In this document: positions 26,299 through 34,192 of the stretch, in pieces | Numbering within the stretch: the first letter of the stretch is position 1 | Layout of the letters: each line of letters begins with the position of its first letter | NCBI RefSeq assembly: GCF_029688845.1 | Contig: NZ_JARUKW010000005.1 | Location: 62,001 to 126,000, forward strand | DNA: 64,000 nucleotides | Source: Natronococcus sp. A-GB1 | GTDB lineage: Archaea; Halobacteriota; Halobacteria; Halobacteriales; Natrialbaceae | Direction of reading: 5' to 3' | The notes under the pieces: model-generated | Told to the model about the DNA's origin: nothing | Databases searched by the model: none | What the model saw: the letters and a program-made list of their open reading frames with translations, nothing else | Translations under genes and position numbers: made by a program

Positions 26299-27462
26299 AT
26301 GAGTACACAGCAACAGGGGAACGCGTGGAGACTCGTGAAGCTCGCCGCGATCGGCGCCGCCGCCGTCGTACTGCTCGCGATCGTCGCGGGACACCTGCTC
26401 GGGGTTCCAATCGCGCTCAGCTACGTCGAAACCGGCAGCATGGAGCCGACGATCGAGACCGGCGACGGCTTCGTCGCGGTTCCGACCGCCGTCGCCGGCC
26501 CCGTCGAGGAGGGCGACGTGATCGTCTTCGACGCCCAGGAGATCGAGGGCGGCGGGCTCACGACCCACCGGGTCGTCGAGGTCACCGACCAGGGCTACGT
26601 CACCCAGGGCGACGCGAACCCGTTCCCCGACCAGGACTCCGGCGAACCACTCGTCACCGACGGCCAGGTCGTCGCAACGGCCCTCGAGGTCAACGGCGAG
26701 CCGGTGACGGTTCCCCACCTCGGGTCTACGGTGATGGGCGTGGAGAGCGGCCTCGAGTCCGGCCAGCAACAGCTGGCGTCGACGTTCGGCACGACCGCCG
26801 TGCTCGGCACCCAGGGGCTGTCGTATCTGTTGCTCGCGTTCGGCCTGGTCGTCCTCGGCGTCTCGCTCGCGCTCGAGCGACGGAGCGGTGCGACCCGCGA
26901 GCGCAGTCGGGAGCGCTCGCGCGCGGACGTGTACGACGCGCGGACACTCGTCCTCGGGCTGGCCGCACTGCTGGTCGTCGTCTCGCTGGCGACGATGGTC
27001 GCGATGTCGGGGACGACCGAAACGGGGATCGTCAGCGCGGAGTTCGACTCCGATCGCCCCGACGTGATTCCGATGGGTGAGACCGAGAGCCACGAGTACG
27101 AGCTGTACAACGGCGGCCTGCTACCGACCGTAACGATGGTCGAGCCGGCCAGCGAGGGGGTCGCCGTCGACGAGCGGACGACGCTTGGCTACGGCGAGAA
27201 CGAAACGGCGACCGTTGCCTACACGGCGCCGCCCGAGACGGGGTACTACCTCCGTTCCGTGAGCGAACGCACCTACTTCGCGGTGTTGCCGGAGCCGGTG
27301 ATCGCGACCCTCCACGGGATCCACCCGTGGGCGGCGATGGCGTCGGTGACGGCGGTGCTGACGGGGATAATCGTCGCACCGCTGGCCCTGCTGGTCGGCA
27401 CCGGAACGATCAGAACGCGCTCGCGGTCTCGCTCGCGTTCTCCGGGCGGCGTAAACGACTGA
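26299..27462 (+). CDS. signal peptidase I (S26B type) with C-terminal extension
   Basis: 387 residues. A hydrophobic N-terminal segment is followed by the catalytic ETGSMEPTIETGD (Ser), TTHRVVEV (His in place of the bacterial Lys) and VTQGDANPFPD (Asp), the S26B/SipW arrangement. After the protease domain come three further membrane segments and an extracellular beta-type region (about 240-335), an unusually long extension. It lies 49 bp before the DUF5305 gene. It probably cleaves SipW-type signal peptides of the secreted proteins in this block. Confidence 0.88.
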   Translation: MSTQQQGNAWRLVKLAAIGAAAVVLLAIVAGHLLGVPIALSYVETGSMEPTIETGDGFVAVPTAVAGPVEEGDVIVFDAQEIEGGGLTTHRVVEVTDQGYVTQGDANPFPDQDSGEPLVTDGQVVATALEVNGEPVTVPHLGSTVMGVESGLESGQQQLASTFGTTAVLGTQGLSYLLLAFGLVVLGVSLALERRSGATRERSRERSRADVYDARTLVLGLAALLVVVSLATMVAMSGTTETGIVSAEFDSDRPDVIPMGETESHEYELYNGGLLPTVTMVEPASEGVAVDERTTLGYGENETATVAYTAPPETGYYLRSVSERTYFAVLPEPVIATLHGIHPWAAMASVTAVLTGIIVAPLALLVGTGTIRTRSRSRSRSPGGVND

Positions 27463-27511
27463 GAACCATGTTTCGATACAGACAACGACTCGAACGACGG
27501 GGGGATCGACC

Positions 27512-28711
27512 GTGATCAGTGACCGACGGCGCGTGCGGCTTCGCACCGCGCTCGACGAGTGGTTCGTCGTGGTGGTCGTCGCCCTGCTCGCACTCGCCCT
27601 GCTCGGGGGGTGGGGCGCCTACGGCGCGGTCGCCGACGACGGCGACGAGGAGTTCGAGCAGCGAACCGTCGAGGCGTGGTCGACGACGGGCGGCTTCGAC
27701 CACAGCGCGACCGTCCAGGAGGAAAACGAGGTGTTCCCGGTCGGCACCGAGCTCTCGGATCGCTCGATGTACTTCGCCGAGGTCGCACCCGAGCTCGAGG
27801 CGACCTTCACCTACGCGTACGACGCGCCCGACGGCGACGTCGCGGTCGACGTCGAAGCCGATCGCGTGATTCGGTCGGTCGGCGAGACCGACGACGAGGA
27901 AGAGGAGGTTCTCGAGTACTGGGCGACAAACGAGACGCTCGCCCAGGAGGAGACCGAGTCCCTCGCACCCGGCGAGGAGCAGACGACGTCGTTCAGCGTC
28001 GACGTGCCCGAAACGACCGCGGAGGCCGAGGCAATCCAGGAGGACCTCAACGAATCCGTGGGTGACCTCGAGACGGTCGTCGAGGTCCAGGTGGCTCTCG
28101 AGGGGACGATCGACGGCGAGTCGGTCGATCGCGTCGACAGCTACGAGCTGGTCATTGAGCCCGACGACGCGACGTACGCGGTCGAGGCGCCTGCGGCCGA
28201 GGAACGGACCGAGGAACGAACCGAGGAGGTTGCGGTCGCGGGGAGCTCCGGCGGGCTCAGTTCTGTTGTTCTCGCCCTGCTCGGGGTCGGGTCGGTCGCG
28301 GCCCTCGGCGTCCTCGGGGTCGCCCGGCGGAAGGGCACCCTCGCGCCCTCGGCGGCCGAACTCGAGCGGATCAACGACCAGTACGAGCGCGAGGAGTTCG
28401 ACGACTGGATCTCGCGCGGGAGGCTGCCCGCGGAGGTCCGCGAGCGCTCTCGGATCGAGATCGCGACCCTCGAGGACCTCGTGGACGTCGCCGTCGACTG
28501 CGATCGCCGCGTGCTCGAGGACGAGCGCGACGGGCGGTACTACGTCGTCGACGATCGGTCAGTGTACGTGTACGTGCCCGAGGGGCTCGAGGACGATCGA
28601 AATCCGGTTCTCGAGGTCGACCCGCAGGAAGCCGAGGAGCCCACTGTTATTGGTGACGGCTCGGGTGAGGAGAGTGGGCTCGAGGACGAGAGCGACGACG
28701 TCGATTCGTAG
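27512..28711 (+). CDS. DUF5305 family membrane protein
   Basis: 399 residues. The N-terminal membrane helix (FVVVVVALLALALLGGWGAYG) is followed by an extracellular beta-rich domain of about 200 residues, a second helix at about 250-275 (LSSVVLALLGVGSVAALGVLG) and a cytosolic tail with DVAVDCDRRVLEDERDGRYYVVDDRSVYVYVP. This is the DUF5305 pattern, which in haloarchaea is found beside S26B signal peptidases. Start GTG at 27512. Function unknown; a partner in secretion or assembly is inferred. Confidence 0.8.
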   Translation: MISDRRRVRLRTALDEWFVVVVVALLALALLGGWGAYGAVADDGDEEFEQRTVEAWSTTGGFDHSATVQEENEVFPVGTELSDRSMYFAEVAPELEATFTYAYDAPDGDVAVDVEADRVIRSVGETDDEEEEVLEYWATNETLAQEETESLAPGEEQTTSFSVDVPETTAEAEAIQEDLNESVGDLETVVEVQVALEGTIDGESVDRVDSYELVIEPDDATYAVEAPAAEERTEERTEEVAVAGSSGGLSSVVLALLGVGSVAALGVLGVARRKGTLAPSAAELERINDQYEREEFDDWISRGRLPAEVRERSRIEIATLEDLVDVAVDCDRRVLEDERDGRYYVVDDRSVYVYVPEGLEDDRNPVLEVDPQEAEEPTVIGDGSGEESGLEDESDDVDS

Positions 28712-29175
28712 CGGTTTTCGGGTTTCTCGAGTCGATTCGGACGAATTGTGGAACGGTGGCGTGTTTTGTTCTTCGGTCGCTCGGCCGAGCCGCAGAACGT
28801 GTTGGAAGCCGAACTGTCGTCGATGTCCTCATATCGGGTAGTTGGTGACCGACTCAAGGACCGGATCGCCACTTTCACTGAGAACAACTGTCATTCGACG
28901 CCGACAGGCTCGGCTTGAGCCGTCGTTTCACGGTTCACGTACTCCCGTTCGCCGCGACATGTTCCGCTTGCAGGCCCCACTGGCAGCCCGTACTCTTTCG
29001 CCGAACGACGTCACGCAAGCACTACTGAACTGCAGAGTCGGGATGTTGCACCTCCTGCCAGTGTATACAAAAGGGGTGTGCTATCGATAGCCGAAATGCA
29101 TGCGCTCGAAGACGACGACCACGTTGGCGAGCGACGGTCGGCTGGCGGCTCGAGCGCGCAACAACTGGTGTTACC
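28712..29175. other. intergenic region before the DUF1102 pair
   Basis: 464 bp. A gtatacaaaag TATA-like element is near 29062-29075, about 100 bp ahead of the DUF1102 start. A 50-codon open stretch at about 28766-28918 reads like a natural protein end but has no start and no recognisable family. I treat it as a possible remnant only. Confidence 0.4.
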
Positions 29176-29706
29176 ATGGAACGACGTAAATTCCTGATCG
29201 GTGCGGGGAGTACAGCAATCGGAGCAAGTGCGCTCGTCGGTTCGGGTGCGTTCGGATTCGTGCGTGCGGAACGTGATTTAACGGTCGACGTTGTCGACGA
29301 TAGTGACGCGTATCTTCGCCTCGTCGCGAATAGTGCGTATGCTGACGATGAGGGTGGCCAACTCGCCCTCGATTTTGCGGGCGGTTTCGATGACCAGAAC
29401 GGCGATGGGCTCAACGACAACGCCGATTCGCGATTCGACGACGTGTTTCGCATCGAAAATCAGGGAACGAACGACGCTCGAATCTCTTTCCACGACGAAG
29501 AGGGCGAAACTGGGTACGATTCTCCGGGAGCCGTCTGGTATTATACTGAAGGTGAGGGAGGACAAGCGCCCGGTGACGGAGAAATCACAGATAATCCAGT
29601 TATTGGATCTGGTGAGACTCTTTCCGTTCATGTGATTTTCTCACTAACCGAGTACGAGGAGAGTGACCTCCCAGATCACCTCGGAATCGTTGCAGAAGAA
29701 CCCTAA
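29176..29706 (+). CDS. DUF1102 secreted protein (SipW-like signal)
   Basis: 176 residues. The start MERRKFLIGAGSTAIGASALVGSGAF is a SipW/Tat-like signal with a charged n-region, then FVRAERDLTVDVVDDSDAYLRL, the conserved opening of DUF1102 domains. The mature part is acidic, beta-rich and contains one predicted donor-strand-like edge near its end. Base composition is lower in GC than the flanks. It is followed by a paralogue 57 bp away. Secretion to the surface is inferred from the signal. Confidence 0.8.
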   Translation: MERRKFLIGAGSTAIGASALVGSGAFGFVRAERDLTVDVVDDSDAYLRLVANSAYADDEGGQLALDFAGGFDDQNGDGLNDNADSRFDDVFRIENQGTNDARISFHDEEGETGYDSPGAVWYYTEGEGGQAPGDGEITDNPVIGSGETLSVHVIFSLTEYEESDLPDHLGIVAEEP

Positions 29707-29763
29707 TAGAAACCGTTCCATCTCACCTACCGCCGTCACGTGCAGTAGGTGCACGATCAACCA

Positions 29764-30324
29764 ATGAGACGAAGACACTATTTGGGTAAACTCGCTGGCC
29801 TCTTTATAGGGGCGAGCGCAATTGTCGGTTCGGGGGCATTCTCCAGCGTGAGGACCGACCGCAGTTTCACTGCAGTCGTTGAAGATGATCCGGATGCGTA
29901 TCTGTCAATCGACAGCGTGTCTGGTGGTGGTCGGGCTGTTAAAGATGGAGGCGTCATCCGATTCACGCTTCCAGGCGTGTTCGAGGAGATGGACGGGTTG
30001 TCGGATGCTTCTGGACTTGGTACGAACTCAACCTACGAGTTCGCTGATGATGCCGCAGCCAGTGGCGGAGAAGGACTATTTGAGGTGAAAAACAACGGAA
30101 CGAATACAGTCGAGGTATACTTTAAACACGAACCGAAAGCTAACGAGCCTAGAGTGGAGGTGTTCAGTGTCGCCGATGCCGATCGGGATACCCTGAACGA
30201 GAAGAACTCTCTACGACTCGAACCAGGTCACCGCTTTAGAGCCGGATTGAGAGTGCATACTGATAATGTCACTCCGGACCGATACCAAACGGTTATTTCG
30301 ACTATCTCTAAAGCAGTAGACTAA
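29764..30324 (+). CDS. DUF1102 secreted protein, second copy
   Basis: 186 residues, paralogous to the preceding gene: MRRRHYLGKLAGLF, then GASAIVGSGAFSSVRTDRSFTAVVEDDPDAYLSI. The mature domain has several acidic turns and N-glycosylation sequons (NGT, NST). The ATG at 29764 is preferred to a GTG at 29749 because the Arg-rich n-region begins there. T-rich DNA after the stop (attttatctatttctttt) is a likely terminator. Lower GC than neighbours suggests an acquired or relaxed region. Confidence 0.8.
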   Translation: MRRRHYLGKLAGLFIGASAIVGSGAFSSVRTDRSFTAVVEDDPDAYLSIDSVSGGGRAVKDGGVIRFTLPGVFEEMDGLSDASGLGTNSTYEFADDAAASGGEGLFEVKNNGTNTVEVYFKHEPKANEPRVEVFSVADADRDTLNEKNSLRLEPGHRFRAGLRVHTDNVTPDRYQTVISTISKAVD

Positions 30325-30381
30325 CAGTATAGAATCGATACTAGAACGCTATTTTATCTATTTCTTTTAGCGGCTACGGCT

Positions 30382-30456
30382 CTATAGTTGGTTGACAACT
30401 TTCGACAGCGTCTCGAGAGAGTACTGCCCCGGTGCAGTCGCCTCGGTGGGATCAAT
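30382..30456 (-). pseudogene. 3'-terminal fragment of an aroD-like gene
   Basis: Reading the minus strand gives 24 residues and a stop. They match the C-terminus of the intact aroD at 39960-40664: 17 of 24 are identical, including EATAPGQY and LETLS. Upstream of the first matching codon the similarity stops and the frame closes. It is a degraded second copy or a piece left by recombination, with no start and no catalytic residues. Confidence 0.7.
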
Positions 30457-30559
30457 CGCTCTCGGACGGGCTCAAGGACATTGTCAGCCTCGTTCTCGAG
30501 AATCGATTGAAATCAGACCTGATAACACTAGCCTATAAACTAGATACCTTCGCTCGAGA

Positions 30560-30862
30560 TCACGATCCGTTCGTGTTCGTAATCTCAATGGTCGTTGGTG
30601 TCCCGTCTTTCTCGAGCCAAAGCCACTCCTCATCCTCGTCGTCGACGACCTCGCGTCCCTCGAGCTCCTCCCCGTCGGCGGTCACGACCGAGAGATCCTC
30701 GACGGTATCCGCCTCGGGTTCCTCCAGCAGTCGGTCGGTTCGCAGCTCGAGTGACGAGTCCGCCGGGTTCCCGGAGATCGAGACGGCGACGCTCTCGTCG
30801 CTCGCCTCGACGTCTAGCTCCGGTTCGTCGTCGGCTGGATGCTCGAGCCTGTCATCGCCGTC
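30560..30862 (-). pseudogene. in-frame continuation beyond the stop of the acidic protein
   Basis: Directly after the TAA at 30863-30865 the same frame stays open for 100 codons to a TGA at 30560. It begins DGDDRLEHPADDEPELDVEAS and continues with a regular beta-type domain (SVAVSISGNPADSSLELRTDRLLEE, VVTADGEELEGREVVDDEDEEWLWLEKDGTPTTIEI). No good start codon is present. It looks like the C-terminal domain of the upstream gene cut off by a nonsense change. Confidence 0.55.
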
Positions 30863-31738
30863 TTACGCTTCTGTAGAGGTGCTTTCGCCGTCGTTGTCCG
30901 ACTCGTTTGTCTCGGTGTCGTCCGCTTCGGTCTCCTCCACAGATTCGTTCCGTGTGTCGTCACTGTCGTTGGAACCGTTCTCCACTGCCACCTCCGCGTC
31001 CTCTGTCGGCGCTTCGTCGTCTTCGCTGTTACCTTCATCGCGCTCGGCAGAGGCCTCGTCCTGAGTCGAGGGCTGACTCGAGTTCTCGGAACTGTTGGAC
31101 TCGTCCGGCTCGGAATCGTCAGCCGTGGTCGTTTCGACCGTCTGGACGCTGGCAGGTGTCGACTCGTCCGGTTCGCTCTCGTTCTCGCTCGAGTCGCTCT
31201 CATTGCTGTCGTTCGCCTCTGTTTCGGTCGACTCGTCGTCGGTGTCGTCTGCCTCCGCGCCAGAAACATCGACTTGGTCCGACTCGGATTCTTCGTCTGT
31301 CGCGTTCGCCTCGCTCGAGTCAGTCTCGTCGTCATCCGTCTCGGGATCGGTGTCATTCTCTGCCACTCCGTCGACGACGCCTTCCTCGGGTGTGTCATCC
31401 GATTCGTTCGCCTCGAGTTCGTTCTCGTCGGCGTCGAGCGTTTCGTCCTTATCGTCGGACTCGAGGTCCTCGCCATCCTCACTCGTCGCGACCGTCTCGT
31501 TCTCAGTGTCGCTCGCTTCGATCTCGTTGCCGTCGGCTTCGTCCTCCTCGGGAAGCTCGCTCGGCAGGTCGGTGTCGACCTCCGAAACCCCGTCGCCGAA
31601 CTCCGAGTCGGTTTCGAACGTTCCAGTTGCGTCTCCGGACGCCGAGAGCAGCGCGATCGTCCCGTAGCCACCCGCGAACGCGAGGACGACGACCAGCACC
31701 GCCAGCAGCGCGAGGACGGGTCGACGTCGCGCGGTCAT
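30863..31738 (-). CDS. signal-anchored Asp/Glu/Ser-rich protein, probably truncated
   Basis: 291 residues. MTARRRP is followed by one membrane segment (VLALLAVLVVVLAFAGGYGTIALL), then about 260 residues of low-complexity Asp, Glu, Ser, Thr and Asn with many NxS/T sequons. Such regions act as extended, glycosylated stalks. The ATG overlaps the stop of the signal peptidase gene (ATGA at 31735-31738), so they are co-translated. It ends at a TAA after which a folded domain continues in frame, so this may be a broken anchor protein. Confidence 0.65.
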   Translation of the reverse strand: MTARRRPVLALLAVLVVVLAFAGGYGTIALLSASGDATGTFETDSEFGDGVSEVDTDLPSELPEEDEADGNEIEASDTENETVATSEDGEDLESDDKDETLDADENELEANESDDTPEEGVVDGVAENDTDPETDDDETDSSEANATDEESESDQVDVSGAEADDTDDESTETEANDSNESDSSENESEPDESTPASVQTVETTTADDSEPDESNSSENSSQPSTQDEASAERDEGNSEDDEAPTEDAEVAVENGSNDSDDTRNESVEETEADDTETNESDNDGESTSTEA

Positions 31739-32643
31739 CGGTCCACCTCGGGCTCTGGCTCCTCGAGTTCCTCGGAGGTCGTCTCCGTCGCATCCTCGAG
31801 ATCCTCGGACGGGTCGTCCCCTCGCGACGACAGCCACAGGACCGCGACCAGCACGAGACAGATCGCCGTCGCGATGGCGACCGAGATGGTCACGACCATC
31901 GGGAACAGGTAGGCCAGAAGCCCGCTCACCGGCGCCAGTACGGCGAGGACACCGACCGCACGCAATAGCATTCGGTCGGTGACGACGAGCGTGTCCTCGG
32001 ATTCCGCTGACTGTTCGGGATCCCGGCCGTCCTCGAGCGCACCGTCACCGTCGCCGGATTCCGTCACCGCGCTCTCGTCTCGCGACCCTCTCGTAAACGA
32101 CCAGACTTCGTTCAGCGCGAGAAGGCCGAACGGAAGCACGACGAGCGCCAGGAACCCTTCGGTCGTGTTGGCGAACTCGATAACGTGGCCGATAGCAGGA
32201 ATCGTCAACACGACGGTCCCCAGTACGTTCTCGTGGGGGACCGGATTTGCGTCGGGCTCGTCGTTCGCGTCGCCCTGGGTCTCGTAGAGGTAGCCGTCCG
32301 ACGTCTGCTCGACGCCGATCACCCGGTGGGTGACCGGTGCCTCGGCGTCGCCCCTGTAGAAGGTGATGACGTCACCGGTCTCGATCGTCGCGGGATCTTG
32401 CTCGCCGACGACGACCGCGTCGCCGGGCTCGATCTCCGGCGCCATGCTCCCGGTCATCACGACGAAGCTGTAGTCCGCGCCGATCACCGCCGGGACGGCG
32501 TAGATCACGAACACCGCGACGACCGCGACCAGGACCAGCGCGGCGAGGAGGTGAAGCCCGCGCTTCCAGAGCGGTTTCGACGACGTCTGCGAGGACGGGT
32601 CGATCGGCTCCGACCCGGACTCGACCGGGCGGGCGTCGCTCAT
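31735..32643 (-). CDS. signal peptidase I (S26B type), second copy
   Basis: 302 residues. A cytosolic lead and one membrane helix are followed by VMTGSMAPEIEPGD (catalytic Ser), PVTHRVIGVE (His) and ETQGDANDEPD (Asp). Three more hydrophobic segments and an acidic tail follow. It is of SipW type, like the enzyme at 26299, but shorter. Its start overlaps the stop of a 38-residue open frame, and its stop overlaps the anchored protein. It lies downstream of a SipW-type substrate, the classical substrate-peptidase arrangement of tasA/sipW operons. Confidence 0.87.
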   Translation of the reverse strand: MSDARPVESGSEPIDPSSQTSSKPLWKRGLHLLAALVLVAVVAVFVIYAVPAVIGADYSFVVMTGSMAPEIEPGDAVVVGEQDPATIETGDVITFYRGDAEAPVTHRVIGVEQTSDGYLYETQGDANDEPDANPVPHENVLGTVVLTIPAIGHVIEFANTTEGFLALVVLPFGLLALNEVWSFTRGSRDESAVTESGDGDGALEDGRDPEQSAESEDTLVVTDRMLLRAVGVLAVLAPVSGLLAYLFPMVVTISVAIATAICLVLVAVLWLSSRGDDPSEDLEDATETTSEELEEPEPEVDR

Positions 32644-32756
32644 CGCTCCCGACCTCCGTCGGGGATCTCGAGAGGACAGCGTTCGTCCTCGAGGGCGTCT
32701 TCGTGATCGGTACGGAATCGGAACGGTCGGATCGGCTGTTGAGTGTTGGGTGTCAT
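32640..32756 (-). CDS. 38-residue coupled open frame
   Basis: A 38-residue frame starting MTPNTQQPIRPFRFRTDHED and ending at a TGA that overlaps the signal peptidase ATG (ATGA). It begins 12 bp after the stop of the SipW-type gene, filling an otherwise empty 125-bp gap. It is charged, has one Cys and has no signal peptide. It could be a real coupling peptide or just a leader. Confidence 0.4.
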   Translation of the reverse strand: MTPNTQQPIRPFRFRTDHEDALEDERCPLEIPDGGRER

Positions 32757-32767
32757 GGCTCGAGGAG

Positions 32768-33814
32768 TCAGGGACAGATGTAGACGGTCACGTTGCTGAT
32801 CGCGGGCCAGATCTCGTTTCCGTTGCTGCCCGCCTCGGTCGTCTCCGTGCAGACCTCCCCGGTTCGCGTCGACGGGGGGTGAATCTCGATTTCGTTAGGG
32901 TTGCTGGCGGGCCCATTATCACCCGGCGGATTGCGGCCTGGGGGTCCGTTGTCCGGTGGCCCGCCACGGACGACGACCTTGCAGATTCGCGGCGCGGCGT
33001 CCTCGCTACCGTCCAGCAGGAGTCTGAAATTCGCACAGACCGTGTCGCCGTCGGGCTTGTTCGTCACGGTCAACGCCTCGAGCTCGTAGTCGCCCTCGGC
33101 TTCGATCGGGAACCGATCTCCGGGAGAGACCGAGTCCGGATCGATATCGGCCTTCCCCAGTTCCTCGCAGTCCGGACACGCTGGCTCGGGATCAGGACAG
33201 TCCGCGGCGTCGGCGAAGGGGTTCTCGATGTCGGCCTCCGAGACGTGGCGACACTGCTGGGCGAAAAACTCGAGGTGGAGGTTGCTCGAGAGACCCAAGA
33301 GTCCATCGCTATCGTCGGCAGGTAGTGACCACTCGAGAGTCAGACACACCGTCTCGTCGCCGTCGATACAGTCGTCGTCGAGCCGCAGGCCGTCGTCGAA
33401 CTCCAGGCGGAGGTCGTTCAGCGTGCCGTCGAAGAGCGTTTCCCCGCTGCCGGAGCCACAGGCTGGATCGTACCGAAGCGTCACCTCCAGAACTGCGCCG
33501 AGCAGGTCGGCCTCCGGTGGACAGTCCGTCCGCATCCAGAGCCGGGCCGCGTTCCCTTCGACGGTGATCTCGAGCGTTTCGGTTCCCGAGGCGCCTGGGT
33601 CGAGTCCGTCGAACCCGAACGCAACGCCGTTTCCGTTTTGGGTGCAGCTATCGCAGTCGATCTCGAGGCCGAGCGTGCCAGCCTGGGCGGTGCTCTCGGA
33701 CAACTGTTCGGAGTCGTTCAACACCGCGTGCGTGCCAGCACCGCCGACCGCTCCGAGAGCACCGACGCCGCTGATCCCGGCGAGGATCCGGCGTCGGGAG
33801 AACCCGTCGCTCAT
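32768..33814 (-). CDS. SipW-dependent-type secreted protein with central Cys-rich region
   Basis: 348 residues. The signal SRRRILAGISGVGALGAVGGAG is of the SipW-cognate type. The mature start LSESTAQAGTLGLEIDCDSC and the later LHLEFFAQQCRHVSEADI are the conserved ends of a TasA-like domain (residues about 35-205). A Cys/Pro-rich connector (CPDPEPACPDCEE) and a second beta domain follow, so it is about 100 residues longer than its paralogues. The downstream signal peptidase likely processes it. Confidence 0.8.
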   Translation of the reverse strand: MSDGFSRRRILAGISGVGALGAVGGAGTHAVLNDSEQLSESTAQAGTLGLEIDCDSCTQNGNGVAFGFDGLDPGASGTETLEITVEGNAARLWMRTDCPPEADLLGAVLEVTLRYDPACGSGSGETLFDGTLNDLRLEFDDGLRLDDDCIDGDETVCLTLEWSLPADDSDGLLGLSSNLHLEFFAQQCRHVSEADIENPFADAADCPDPEPACPDCEELGKADIDPDSVSPGDRFPIEAEGDYELEALTVTNKPDGDTVCANFRLLLDGSEDAAPRICKVVVRGGPPDNGPPGRNPPGDNGPASNPNEIEIHPPSTRTGEVCTETTEAGSNGNEIWPAISNVTVYICP

Positions 33815-34192
33815 CCAATCACCCACTGATTGATTTCGATGACCCTTCCGTGGGGCCGAGAATGTGCTCCGAAGGACGGGCTGAGTCGATGGAGAAACCC
33901 GATCGGCAAGGTCGAACGGGAGCCGTAGCGGGTCCGCGCACACTCGCACGCGTCCGGAGTCGTAGTTGTACGTGCTTTCATAGATCTCTCCCGCGATCGG
34001 CCCACCGAGCGATCTGGACCTCCGCAGTTACGATCGCAGTGGCTGCCTGTTCGGTTATGTATGAATCTCGTACCGTTCTGTGTGGACCGTCAGGGCGGGT
34101 ATACCGGTCGGGAGACAGATGTCCACGCGATTGTTCTGTATCAGGGACTAACAGCAGGGAAAGCCTGGGCAGTGATTGTAGTGTAGTATAGC
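33815..34192. other. intergenic region between two SipW-type genes
   Basis: 378 bp without a credible gene. A TATA-like TTCATACATAAC lies on the minus strand near 34055, about 240 bp ahead of the downstream start, which would leave a long leader. Direct repeats or a tRNA-like hairpin of the kind at 35596 are not seen here. Confidence 0.45.

Noticed and set aside
28766-28918. A 50-codon stretch with natural-looking composition before the DUF1102 pair
   Set aside because: No start codon, no recognised family and no Cys or motif; too weak to call a gene or pseudogene.
30432-30640. A plus-strand frame with a plausible amphipathic peptide (LKDIVSLVLENRLKSDL)
   Set aside because: It overlaps the aroD fragment and the pseudogene end on the other strand and turns into Ser-rich noise; a remnant cannot be excluded.
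30839-31912. Plus-strand open frames opposite the acidic anchored protein
   Set aside because: Ser/Val/Arg-rich antisense of a GAC/GAG-rich gene; they carry no start context or motif.
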